Below the pieces are notes generated by a model that saw only the letters and a program-made list of their open reading frames with translations, was not told the DNA's origin and did no database searches. DNA of 13,874 nucleotides from Microcaldota archaeon (lineage in GTDB: Archaea; Aenigmatarchaeota; Aenigmatarchaeia; QMZP01; QMZT01), in the NCBI GenBank assembly GCA_013151465.1, contig JAADIF010000057.1, forward strand, positions 1 through 13,874. Reading direction: 5' to 3'. Positions within the stretch are counted from its first letter, which is position 1. Each line of letters opens with the position of its first letter. Made by a program: the position numbers and the translations under genes. Below are positions 5,795 to 13,297 of the stretch, piece after piece.

Positions 5795-5827
5795 ATGCAG
5801 GCTGTTCTCCAACTACCCAACATAACC
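5795..5827. repeat. 33-nt direct repeat, copy 2
   Basis: The second copy of the element at 5713-5745, lying 14 nt from the stop codon of the 590-residue gene. It overlaps a perfect hairpin (5787-5802) that copy 1 lacks. Confidence 0.9.
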
Positions 5828-5840
5828 TATTATACTATTA

Positions 5841-7613
5841 CTACGGTCTTACGCCGCTCATCTTATAGCATATTTCCTTCAGGACGCCATAAATGTCGTT
5901 CGTCCAGTTTCCAAGATAGTTTGCAAATTCTTTTGATAATCTTTCCTTAAGATTCGTCTCATACGGCCCTTTCTTCCTCAGGAATGGAAGTAGTTTTGCA
6001 ATTTGGGAATTTATTGGTTTGATTCCCTTATTTCCCCATCCCCTGAAGGTAGTCATTAACGTCTTTTCTTTTATCCCAAGCATTTCGTCAAGTTCTTTTT
6101 GCAGCTTTTTCGCCTCTTTCGTCTTTTTCTGCTTTTTAAGCTCTTCTATCTTCGTTTTCATCTCAGTTTCTTTGAATATCTCATCAAGCTCTTTTTTGAG
6201 CTCGCCTTCTATATCGCTTGTTCCTATGAGTTCATGAATATATCTTTCAAATCTCATCTCCCGTGCCATAAGTTCCAGATGGAGCACAAGAAGGGCGTTT
6301 ATCGATATGACTGCAGGAAATATATGATAGTATATATCTTCAAGCTCAAGCGGTCCCTGCGAGCCTTTGATATAGTCCGCTTCATAGAATATGTCATAAA
6401 AGGCAAAATACCTGTATCGCTTATCTAATAGAGTTACATACGATACCATCTCATGCCCCATCCTCTTTGTAGGCTCCGTCAGCCCGTCAAAGATGGCCCG
6501 TATCGCAGTTCTTCTCGACTTATCATCATCTATCGGAAGATCCGTTTCATGTTGCTTATTATATTTCCTTACAAATGAAACGCCATAATGCTCTTCGAAC
6601 TTCTTGACCCATCCTATGACAAAATCATCGACCGGATCAATCTCGCCGAGTTCCTCAAAACCCTTCCCCATCTCTTCCGGCTCAAAACCTCTGTAATACC
6701 ATAAACGCGTCCTGAGACCGCTGAAAGGTGTGAATGCGAATATCTGCGCATTTGTGAGAAAGAACGATGGTTCTATTTCAGAAACCTCTCTTATCCTCTT
6801 GTACTTGTTCACATAAGGCTTAAGCCAGTTTGCGTATTCTTCGAGCTGATTTTCATGTGCCTGCAGAAGATTCTTTATTCTGGCATACCTGTCCTTGACG
6901 TCCCTGAAGAAATATTTCTTCCAATGCTTGTATATCTCATTTTTGGTCTTGAGGACAATCGCTTCCGCACGCGGAACCTTGAGCTCCTTCATTATCGTAT
7001 CGACATCAGTCCAGTCCTCCCTGAGGTTTATGAAATCAGTAATTATTGTGGGCCATCTTCTTGAGATGGATATCATCGAATAACCCTCTCCTGTATGCGC
7101 GTCGACCCTGTCGACAAAAAGTCCGCGAAGGACATGCTCTTCTCCTTTTTTCGCCTGGACGAAATAGTCAAGTATCTCCCCGTATTTTCTAAGGTCACTT
7201 TTGAACAGCTCATAGTCGGCTGTTGCCTGCGTTATGTACGACAATCCCTGCTTTATCTGCTGCTCAAGCTTTTCTTTTGCAGCTGTCATCGTGAAAAATG
7301 GAGGTGCGTGAATTGGATTCATTTCAAGATATTCATCCGCTTTCATTGGTATGAAATGCCATTTTACCAGACGATACAAAAAGACCATATAGATAATCTC
7401 CGCCTGCCCCGGAAGGCAGTCGGGGTTCACCGTTATGAACTGGTCCATCTCCGTCTTGCTGAAGACATAATCCCCACCAGCGTAATTCTTCTTGAGGATA
7501 CCATCATCTACCAGCAGATCTCCGCCCATCGTAAATTTTTTTGATGGATGTGGAGTCCTAAACTTGTCATTTTCTTTCGATTTTTCCTCCTCTCCCTCAA
7601 AAAAGAACGGCAT
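5841..7613 (-). CDS. Large unrecognised, mostly helical protein beside the TIM-barrel gene
   Basis: 590 residues from the ATG at 7613; an in-frame GTG at 7622 would add three. The ATG is preferred because AGGTG lies 6 nt upstream. No family is recognised. The sequence is soluble, rich in aromatic and charged residues and mostly helical. It has a coiled-coil stretch of Glu and Lys at about 465-510, a more hydrophobic helix just before it (HIFPAVISINALLVLHLELM), and a C-terminal region containing TTFRGWGNKGIKPINSQ. There is no signal peptide, zinc motif or nucleotide-binding motif. It is transcribed ahead of the TIM-barrel gene, 167 nt apart, and both proteins carry long helical charged regions, so a two-protein complex is a reasonable hypothesis from context. 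Confidence 0.8.
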   Translation of the reverse strand: MPFFFEGEEEKSKENDKFRTPHPSKKFTMGGDLLVDDGILKKNYAGGDYVFSKTEMDQFITVNPDCLPGQAEIIYMVFLYRLVKWHFIPMKADEYLEMNPIHAPPFFTMTAAKEKLEQQIKQGLSYITQATADYELFKSDLRKYGEILDYFVQAKKGEEHVLRGLFVDRVDAHTGEGYSMISISRRWPTIITDFINLREDWTDVDTIMKELKVPRAEAIVLKTKNEIYKHWKKYFFRDVKDRYARIKNLLQAHENQLEEYANWLKPYVNKYKRIREVSEIEPSFFLTNAQIFAFTPFSGLRTRLWYYRGFEPEEMGKGFEELGEIDPVDDFVIGWVKKFEEHYGVSFVRKYNKQHETDLPIDDDKSRRTAIRAIFDGLTEPTKRMGHEMVSYVTLLDKRYRYFAFYDIFYEADYIKGSQGPLELEDIYYHIFPAVISINALLVLHLELMAREMRFERYIHELIGTSDIEGELKKELDEIFKETEMKTKIEELKKQKKTKEAKKLQKELDEMLGIKEKTLMTTFRGWGNKGIKPINSQIAKLLPFLRKKGPYETNLKERLSKEFANYLGNWTNDIYGVLKEICYKMSGVRP

Positions 7614-7676
7614 AAACGGCACCTGTTAATATATTTGTCTCTCCTTTTATAATATATTAAGCACTTTGTGGCTGGC
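7614..7676. promoter_or_regulatory. Divergent promoter between the 590-residue gene and tyrS
   Basis: A 63-nt A/T-rich gap. TTTTATAATATATTAA (7645-7660) can be read as a TATA box on either strand. Rightward it is about 25 nt from the tyrS ATG at 7677, so that mRNA would be leaderless or nearly so. Leftward it would start transcription near 7625, leaving a short leader with AGGTG before the ATG at 7613. Shared control of the two genes is possible. Confidence 0.5.
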
Positions 7677-8774
7677 ATGAAGACATTGAGTGATGTTATG
7701 GATGTTGATGAGAGATTAAACCTCATAAAGGAGGTCGGAGAAGAGATAGTGACCGAGGATGATCTTCGCTCGCTTCTTGAGGGGAAGGCGCATCCTGTTG
7801 CATATGACGGATTTGAGCCGAGTGGAAGGATTCATATAGCGCAGGGCATATTAAGGGCAATAAACGTAAACAAGATGACAAAAGCAGGATGCAAATTCAA
7901 GATGCTTGTTGCTGACTGGCACGGATGGGCGAACAATAAGATGGGCGGAAATCTTGAAAAGATACAGACCGTAGGAAAATATTTTGTCGAGGTCTGGAAG
8001 GCCTCCGGGATGGATCTTGATAATGTCGAGTTCGTCTGGGCTTCAGAAATATTGCAAAATGACGAATACTGGAAAAAGGTAATGCAGGTTGCAAGAAACA
8101 GCACCGTATCCAGGATAAAAAGGTGCGTACAGATAATGGGCAGGAAAGAAAGCGAAGCCCTTCAGGCATCGCAGATTCTTTATCCGTGCATGCAGGCGGC
8201 AGACATTTTCGAGCTTGGAGCTGATATTTGCCAACTTGGAATGGACCAGCGCAAAGTAAACATGCTTGCAAGGGAGATCGGACCCAAATTAGGGTACTGG
8301 AAGCCTGTCGTGGTTTCACACCACATGCTTATGGGTCTTGGCGAGCCACCAAAAGCTGCGGGGGATGCTGTTGAGAGAGCAATAGAAATAAAAATGTCGA
8401 AATCAAAACCCGATACCGCAATCTTCATGGACGACACTGAAGACGACATAAAAAGGAAGATAAAGAAGGCGTATTGCCCTGAAAGAGAGGTGGATGGCAA
8501 CCCGATAATGGAATACTGCAGATACATAATCTTTGAGAAATTTCCAACCCTTAGGATTGAGCGTCCCGACAAATTCGGAGGGGATGTGGAATTTGAGAAT
8601 TTCCAAGAACTTGCAGAAGCATACTCTGGAGGCAATCTCCATCCGCTTGACCTGAAAAACGCGGTTGCCCATTACGTCAATGAGTTGATAAGACCTGTAA
8701 GGGAGCATTTCGAGAAAAATGAGAAAGCCCGCGATTTACTGGAGCAGGTAAAGGGTATGCAGGTCACCAGATAA
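7677..8774 (+). CDS. tyrS: Tyrosyl-tRNA synthetase, archaeal type
   Basis: 365 residues, class I aminoacyl-tRNA synthetase. The HIGH motif is HIAQG (53-57) after GFEPSGRI. The tyrosine-pocket region reads YPCMQAADIFELGADICQLGMDQRKVNMLARE (split here only by context, about 169-200), with the family hallmark Asp-Gln-Arg-Lys. KMSKS is intact at 239-243, followed by the archaeal AIFMDD and KKAYCP elements. It charges tRNA-Tyr with tyrosine in the cytoplasm. The protein lacks the C-terminal S4 domain of bacterial TyrRS, as expected for archaea. The start is the ATG at 7677, about 25 nt from a TATA box; the in-frame GTG at 7668 is an alternative adding three residues. It is divergent from the 590-residue gene. 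Confidence 0.95.
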   Translation: MKTLSDVMDVDERLNLIKEVGEEIVTEDDLRSLLEGKAHPVAYDGFEPSGRIHIAQGILRAINVNKMTKAGCKFKMLVADWHGWANNKMGGNLEKIQTVGKYFVEVWKASGMDLDNVEFVWASEILQNDEYWKKVMQVARNSTVSRIKRCVQIMGRKESEALQASQILYPCMQAADIFELGADICQLGMDQRKVNMLAREIGPKLGYWKPVVVSHHMLMGLGEPPKAAGDAVERAIEIKMSKSKPDTAIFMDDTEDDIKRKIKKAYCPEREVDGNPIMEYCRYIIFEKFPTLRIERPDKFGGDVEFENFQELAEAYSGGNLHPLDLKNAVAHYVNELIRPVREHFEKNEKARDLLEQVKGMQVTR

Positions 8775-8820
8775 TTGTTATTTGAATTGTTTTATAAGTA
8801 AGTTGGAACAAATAATATTC
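8775..8820 (+). promoter_or_regulatory. Promoter for a leaderless transcript at 8821
   Basis: TTTTATAAGT at about 8790-8799 is a clear TATA box centred about 26 nt before the ATG at 8821. No Shine-Dalgarno site precedes that ATG, so transcription likely begins at or next to the start codon. Confidence 0.5.
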
Positions 8821-9096
8821 ATGAAAGAGTCAATAGTTATAGTGATTGGGGCGATAGTGATACTGGTCGTTGCGTTGGTTCTTCTGACGATATTCGGTCA
8901 GGGCATGGGCCCTGCAGGTGATTTTGCGACAAGGGCTAATCTTTGCAGATCAACGGCGGCTACATCATGCAGCCTTACGGATCATCTTCCCCCGGATTGG
9001 TCAAAGACTAAGTACAAGATCAATAATGATGGAGATATAACATATTCGACCTGTCGCGACATCATTGGCATCAGCACCTGTGATGAGTTATCATAA
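8821..9096 (+). CDS. Small membrane-anchored, pilin-like protein with four cysteines
   Basis: 91 residues from the ATG at 8821. Upstream in-frame ATGs are rejected because a TATA box lies inside that stretch. Residues 4-25 form one strongly hydrophobic helix directly after MKE. A Gly-rich turn and a polar domain follow, with four cysteines, C42, C50, C78 and C87, that could make two disulfides outside the cell. The layout resembles short type IV pilin-like or secreted membrane-tethered proteins, but a clear class III signal peptide cleavage site is not obvious, so it may simply be an N-in single-pass protein. It overlaps the M48 gene by 14 nt, implying a linked role at the membrane. No family is recognised. 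Confidence 0.7.
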   Translation: MKESIVIVIGAIVILVVALVLLTIFGQGMGPAGDFATRANLCRSTAATSCSLTDHLPPDWSKTKYKINNDGDITYSTCRDIIGISTCDELS

Positions 9097-10003
9097 TCTA
9101 ATTTTTATTATTTCTTTTGCCATAATATTAGTTATGCTCTTTACTATCGGTTTCTTGAGTTCCGTGACGATTGCAGTTATTATAGCGGGGTGGGTCATCG
9201 GAGGCGGTTTGGGTGCAGGCTTCGGGTTTCTCATATCCGTTATTATGATATTCGTGAGCTGGTTTTTCATAGAGCATGTCATGAAGAGAATATTTGACGC
9301 GCACCCTTTCATAGACGATGAAATTGACGGCATGGTTAAGAGATTGTCTGCCGAAGCCCGTATAAAAGAGCCATTACTTTATATGATAGAATCACAGGTT
9401 CCTAATTCTTTCGCAGTCGGCAGAAACAAGAACCATTCATCGATATTTGTGACGAGAGGAATCCTTGATTTTAGCAACGATGAGATTGAGGGAGTGATAG
9501 CCCATCAGATATCACATATAGCCCGCCAGGATATGATTGTATGGGGTGCGGTGGCAGTCTTTGCATCTTTCATATCATTTCCTTCGGACAAGATTTATTC
9601 ACTCTGCAAAGACTCGGACAATGATTGCGGCGTCGCCAGGCGCATAATTCTATATATATTCACCATATTATTTGCTCTTCCCGCGGCAGCCCTTGTCAGG
9701 GCAATAGTTACAACGAAAACAGAGCATAGGGCTGACCGCTCTGCCGGTTTTCTGACTAAAAAACCACTCGCCCTGGCATCTGCCATAAGGAAGATGGATG
9801 CGATAGCCCAAAAGGAAAAGATTAACGGTCCGTTTGCAACAGCACACCTATGGATAGTGAACCCGTTCAGGGATAATCATTTCTATCCAAAACTCTTTGA
9901 AGTTCATCCGCTGCTTATAAACAGGATGCATATGCTGGAACAGATGGCAAACAGGGGAGATAAGGAAAGGGTAATAATGCGCCTTGAAGATTGGTTATAC
10001 TGA
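9083..10003 (+). CDS. HtpX-like M48 family membrane protein with HQxxH in place of HExxH
   Basis: 306 residues from the ATG at 9083; GTG at 9080 and TTG at 9065 are in-frame alternatives. Two transmembrane helices (about 6-26 and 28-63, the second perhaps split) and a further hydrophobic pair (about 152-166 and 188-208) match the HtpX layout. The M48 zinc motif reads H141-Q142-I-S-H145, and the third ligand is E214 in TEHRAD. HPLLINRM near 275-282 matches the conserved C-terminal HP region. HtpX normally degrades damaged membrane proteins. Here the zinc ligands are kept but the catalytic glutamate is a glutamine (codon CAG), which should abolish or strongly reduce proteolysis. It overlaps the small four-Cys protein gene, a possible partner or client. 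Confidence 0.88.
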   Translation: MSYHNLIFIISFAIILVMLFTIGFLSSVTIAVIIAGWVIGGGLGAGFGFLISVIMIFVSWFFIEHVMKRIFDAHPFIDDEIDGMVKRLSAEARIKEPLLYMIESQVPNSFAVGRNKNHSSIFVTRGILDFSNDEIEGVIAHQISHIARQDMIVWGAVAVFASFISFPSDKIYSLCKDSDNDCGVARRIILYIFTILFALPAAALVRAIVTTKTEHRADRSAGFLTKKPLALASAIRKMDAIAQKEKINGPFATAHLWIVNPFRDNHFYPKLFEVHPLLINRMHMLEQMANRGDKERVIMRLEDWLY

Positions 10004-10053
10004 CCCACAAGAACGAATTACCTATTTATGCTTTTGCAATCCAAACTATAATT

Positions 10054-10686
10054 ATGGTGGGGGAACTCGTAAGAAAAATCGGAGAGATTGCCATGATAGA
10101 CCTCTCCGGTCTGGATTCAAACGTCTATCTTTTGGGAGATACCGTTATAGATACAGGGACCGGATTTAATTTTGTCCGGCTCTATGATGCCTTGAAACAG
10201 CTAAAGGTTAATCTTAATGACATAAAGCTTGTCATAAACACCCACTGCCATTTTGACCATACCGGAGGTGACGGCTATTTTCTGAAAGCGAAAATAGCAA
10301 TACACGAGAATGATGCAAAAGCAGTCGAAGATGGCGATGATGAGCTTGTGAATGCCGGCTTTTTCGATGGCAAGGCAAAGCCAAGAAAGGTTGACATAAG
10401 ATTAAAAGACGGCGACGAAATATCCGGGCTCAGGGTCATTCATACGCCGGGGCATACGCCGGGCTCTATATGCCTTCTGGATGAAAAGAAGAAGATTCTC
10501 TTCAGCGGCGACACCATATTTGCTGACGGTGTCGGAAGGACAGACCGACCTGGAGGCAATGAGAAAGATCTTGAGGAATCTATAAATAAAATAATGGAGC
10601 TCGATTTTGACGTTCTTATGCCAGGACACGGCGAACCCATAATAAAGAATGCTAAAAAGGAGCTGGATGCGATGCTTAAAGGCTAG
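10054..10686 (+). CDS. Metallo-beta-lactamase-fold hydrolase (glyoxalase II-like)
   Basis: 210 residues. All dinuclear zinc ligands are present: HCHFDH (H64, H66, D68, H69), H134 in HTPGHTPGS, D153 in SGDT and H192 in PGHG. This arrangement is typical of glyoxalase II-type thiolester hydrolases and related MBL proteins; the exact substrate cannot be read from sequence. It is soluble and cytoplasmic. The ATG at 10054 is chosen because a TATA-like CTATTTATG lies about 27 nt upstream and the first beta strand is kept. ATG 10093, preceded by GGAGAG with a 6-nt spacer, is a serious alternative (197 residues). The gene starts 50 nt after the M48 gene. Confidence 0.88.
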   Translation: MVGELVRKIGEIAMIDLSGLDSNVYLLGDTVIDTGTGFNFVRLYDALKQLKVNLNDIKLVINTHCHFDHTGGDGYFLKAKIAIHENDAKAVEDGDDELVNAGFFDGKAKPRKVDIRLKDGDEISGLRVIHTPGHTPGSICLLDEKKKILFSGDTIFADGVGRTDRPGGNEKDLEESINKIMELDFDVLMPGHGEPIIKNAKKELDAMLKG

Positions 10687-10781
10687 GCATGGAACAAAGA
10701 TTCCTAATCTTTTTTAAACAGATGAACAATTATAAGAAAAATATCTCATGATTTTGTAAATTGATATTGAGGTGACAAGTT
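10687..10781 (+). promoter_or_regulatory. Terminator, promoter and strong ribosome-binding site
   Basis: CTTTTTTAAA at about 10709-10718 follows the MBL stop and can end that transcript. CAATTATAAG near 10724-10733 is a plausible TATA box. GAGGTGA at 10770-10776 is the best Shine-Dalgarno site in the window, 5-6 nt before the ATG at 10782, so this mRNA has a leader, unlike several neighbours. Confidence 0.5.
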
Positions 10782-12404
10782 ATGGACAATGAAAAGGATA
10801 AAGAAAAGGCGCACGATGTGCATACAAAAACAAAAGCGGAAGAAACGACCAAAAAGGAAACCAATCACCGTGCGCATAAAAAAACAGATACGAAAAAACA
10901 CGAAAAGAAGACATCGGATCATAAAGAATCAAAAACTGAAAAGAAAAAGGCGGCTTCTGAAAAGCAGATGTCGAAAACCGGAATGGTTGTGGGAGTAATA
11001 CTTATACTTGTAATCATTGCGGCTGCCATATATTTCATAAAGATGCCGTCGAATGCAGTGGTTAATGGTAACGCTTCAGATCAGCCACCGTCTGCGAACG
11101 TGGTGAGCGAAGGAGACACCGTGGTCGTGAGTTATGTAGGCACATTTACAGACGGCGAAGAGTTTGATAAGGGTAATCTGACTGTACGTGTTGGCTCTGG
11201 CCAGGTAATAAAAGGTTTTGACGAGGCTCTCGTCGGGATGGCAAAAGGAGCAAGCAAGAAAGTGACAATACCGCCAGAAAAAGCGTACGGTGAAAGTGAT
11301 CCTAAGAAGATAATACCGATACCACTTTCACAAGAGTTTGACAAGATAGTGAATATAACAACCGAAGAGTTCAATACGACATTCGGCTCAGATCCTGAAA
11401 TTGGGAAGGAATACAAGTTGCCGGATATGAAATGGTCAGTTAAGGTAGCTAGGATAGAAAACAAGACAGTTTATATAGAACAGATAGTTGTATCCGGGAC
11501 TGAACTGGAATATCCTTACGGAAAAGGTATTGCAACGGTTGAGGGAGATAAAATAAAGGTTACATTGACCCCTGATATAGGAGCAAAGGTGCAGACACTG
11601 TTTGGCACTGCAACAATAACAAAGGCAAATGAAACCCATATGTGGCTTGATTTCAACCATCCGCTTGCCGGAAAGACGCTGATATTCGATTTGACGGTGC
11701 TCAATGTGACAAAATCGACAGTAGATGAAAATGCAAAGAATGACAGCAACGAAGGCAAGGACATATGCAGCGGCATAACAAAATCCGAAAAGCCAGAGAT
11801 GGACGTTTTTGTTATGTCTTACTGCCCGTTCGGGCTTCAGATGGAAAAGGGCGTAATACCTGTAAAAGAGCTTTTTGGCGACAATGCTGACATAAGGATA
11901 AGATTTGTGAACTATGCGATGCATGGAAAGAAAGAAGTTGATGAAAACACATACCAGTACTGTATACAAAAAGAGCAGCCTGATAAATTCTGGCAGTATT
12001 TGAGATGCTTTGTCGGGAACACTGACCACGAAGCGTGCATGGATGAGGCAGGAATTGACAGCGATGCGCTTGATGCATGCGTTGCAAATGCAAATGAAGA
12101 ATTCGAAATAACAAAATACTATGAGGACAAGTCCACATGGGCAAGCGGGAGATTCCCATTGTATAAAGTGGACGACGCAGACAATGCAAAATACGGCATC
12201 CGCGGCTCGCCTACAGTCGTTATAAACGGCAAAATTGCACAGGTATATCCGCGTGACCCCGAAACCGTCAAAGAGTACCTTTGCTGCGCATTTGAAAACC
12301 CGCCGGATGAGTGCTCTGAAACATTGTCGAAAGACAATCCTTCATCAGGCCCTGGCTGGAGTACGGCGTCAAGCGGAGGCTCTGGAGCCGGTTGCGGAAC
12401 ATAA
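10782..12404 (+). CDS. Membrane-anchored fusion of FKBP prolyl isomerase and DsbA-like thioredoxin fold
   Basis: 540 residues in four parts. Residues 1-66 are a highly charged, Lys-rich cytoplasmic tail. Residues 67-86 are one transmembrane helix. Residues about 106-310 are a long FKBP of the archaeal/SlyD type: GDTVVVSYVG, VIKGFDEALVGM, PPEKAYG, an inserted flap domain of about 100 residues, then FNHPLAGKTLIFDLTVL. Residues about 339-500 are a DsbA-like thioredoxin fold with MSYCPFG (C348) and a cis-proline loop GSP (475-477). The motif is CPFG, so the second active-site cysteine is missing, although many other cysteines follow (C394, C409, C419, C433, C501, C502, C511). A Ser/Gly tail ends in C538. 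The bulk lies outside the membrane and likely assists folding of secreted proteins. Confidence 0.9.
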   Translation: MDNEKDKEKAHDVHTKTKAEETTKKETNHRAHKKTDTKKHEKKTSDHKESKTEKKKAASEKQMSKTGMVVGVILILVIIAAAIYFIKMPSNAVVNGNASDQPPSANVVSEGDTVVVSYVGTFTDGEEFDKGNLTVRVGSGQVIKGFDEALVGMAKGASKKVTIPPEKAYGESDPKKIIPIPLSQEFDKIVNITTEEFNTTFGSDPEIGKEYKLPDMKWSVKVARIENKTVYIEQIVVSGTELEYPYGKGIATVEGDKIKVTLTPDIGAKVQTLFGTATITKANETHMWLDFNHPLAGKTLIFDLTVLNVTKSTVDENAKNDSNEGKDICSGITKSEKPEMDVFVMSYCPFGLQMEKGVIPVKELFGDNADIRIRFVNYAMHGKKEVDENTYQYCIQKEQPDKFWQYLRCFVGNTDHEACMDEAGIDSDALDACVANANEEFEITKYYEDKSTWASGRFPLYKVDDADNAKYGIRGSPTVVINGKIAQVYPRDPETVKEYLCCAFENPPDECSETLSKDNPSSGPGWSTASSGGSGAGCGT

Positions 12405-12440
12405 AGATAAAACAAACCTTTTCTTTTTTATTTATTGTCA
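12405..12440 (+). terminator. Oligo-T terminator after the FKBP fusion gene
   Basis: CCTTTTCTTTTTTATTTATT (12417-12436), 13 nt after the stop codon, is a long T-rich tract of the kind that ends archaeal transcripts without a hairpin. The remaining sequence up to 12544 shows no gene or RNA that I can recognise. Confidence 0.55.
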
Positions 12441-12544
12441 TATTTTCTCTTGGGTTTCAAATAAAAACACATCAGCTTGCCCGTCATAATCATCTTTTCA
12501 TCATTCAAGACTGAGCTCATCATCTGCATTATAAAGCAGCAATG

Positions 12545-13297
12545 TTAAGATTTAAATCTGTTTTTGGGGATTGCCTTCTTCCACAATAGTTCAAAATGGT
12601 TTCTATAACCGTCTGCGTTTTCTTTATTTTTAATCAGGATAGCTATAGGGGGCGTTGCGGTCCATATGAAAAGGACAACCTTGTCATTGTATATTATCGT
12701 GTCTGTTGGGCTGTAGTAATTTTCTTCGACAAACCTGTATCGGGTATTCTTAAGGTTCCCGATAAGAGAAGGATCCCTTTTGATTATACCGCTATCGATT
12801 ATTAAACGGGCCCTTATGTTATATTTTTCTTTCTTGTTCTGCCACTGGATCCAATAATATCCCATGACGGATTTAAATAACCCAGACACGCCAAAATCGA
12901 TATATTCTCCTCCATTCTTTAACTCCTCGATAATGTTCTCCAATATCGTCCTGATTCCCTTTGTTCCCCTATATACAGAAACCTCTTGCTTTACCTTTCC
13001 TCTCAGTTGCTTATTCCTTAACTCAGGCACAACCTTTTTTAGTCTGCTCGCTTTCTCATCAAGAATCTTGAGGAGAATATCAGGGTCGGTGGCCTGGTAG
13101 TTGGAAATTCCTCCCACAAAAACAGAACTTACCAGACCCTTCTCCATGAGCCTCTTGAGACAGTCATATACCGTTGCTCTGTGCAGTTCGGCCTTTTTAA
13201 TTATCGCCCCCGCTCCTGTATTTCCAAGCTCCAGAAGGGTTTCATATACTTTGCATTCAGAATCTGTAAGCCCTATGGCTTCTAGAGGGTTGCTCAT
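12545..13297 (-). CDS. TrmB-family transcriptional regulator
   Basis: 250 residues. Residues about 1-75 form the winged helix typical of TrmB: LGLTDSE-like start (here IGLTDSECKVYETLL), then AELHRATVYDCLKRLMEKGLV as the recognition helix and wing. A short coiled coil (about 76-100) for dimerisation follows, then an effector-binding domain (about 105-240) with VYRGTKGIRTILENII. TrmB proteins are archaeal sugar- or metabolite-sensing repressors and activators. The ATG at 13297 lies about 25 nt from a TATA box at 13316-13327 on the same strand, so its mRNA is probably leaderless. A perfect inverted repeat just upstream suggests autoregulation and control of the divergent gene. The effector is unknown. 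Confidence 0.9.
   Translation of the reverse strand: MSNPLEAIGLTDSECKVYETLLELGNTGAGAIIKKAELHRATVYDCLKRLMEKGLVSSVFVGGISNYQATDPDILLKILDEKASRLKKVVPELRNKQLRGKVKQEVSVYRGTKGIRTILENIIEELKNGGEYIDFGVSGLFKSVMGYYWIQWQNKKEKYNIRARLIIDSGIIKRDPSLIGNLKNTRYRFVEENYYSPTDTIIYNDKVVLFIWTATPPIAILIKNKENADGYRNHFELLWKKAIPKNRFKS

Larger units (their letters stand above)
5674..5840 (-). promoter_or_regulatory. Leader region of the TIM-barrel gene with duplicated promoter-like unit
   Basis: This 167-nt gap contains no credible gene. On the minus strand each of the two 33-nt repeats is preceded by an A/T-rich TATA-like run (AATAAATAT near 5747-5757 and AGTATAATA near 5828-5837), so the duplication seems to copy a promoter plus its initiation region. 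GCCTGC/GCAGGC (5787-5792, 5797-5802) forms a 6-bp hairpin with a 4-nt loop next to one copy only. Confidence 0.4.

Noticed and set aside
5713..5827. CRISPR array with two repeats and one spacer
   Set aside because: Only two copies, a 49-nt gap containing its own promoter-like sequence, no cas genes and a leader position fit a local duplication better.
5773..10702. 16 of 17 bases shared between the minus strand at 5773-5789 and the plus strand at 10686-10702 (GGCRTGGAACAAAGATT)
   Set aside because: A match of this length with one mismatch is roughly expected by chance in a 14-kb AT-rich window, and the two contexts have nothing in common.
11817..11834. CxxC thioredoxin active site broken by error at CPFG
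   Set aside because: The surrounding frame is intact and single-Cys variants of this motif occur in related thioredoxin-fold proteins, so the sequence is taken as read.
12441..12544. Small RNA or gene in the gap between the FKBP fusion and the TrmB gene
   Set aside because: No conserved fold, promoter or coding pattern could be seen.
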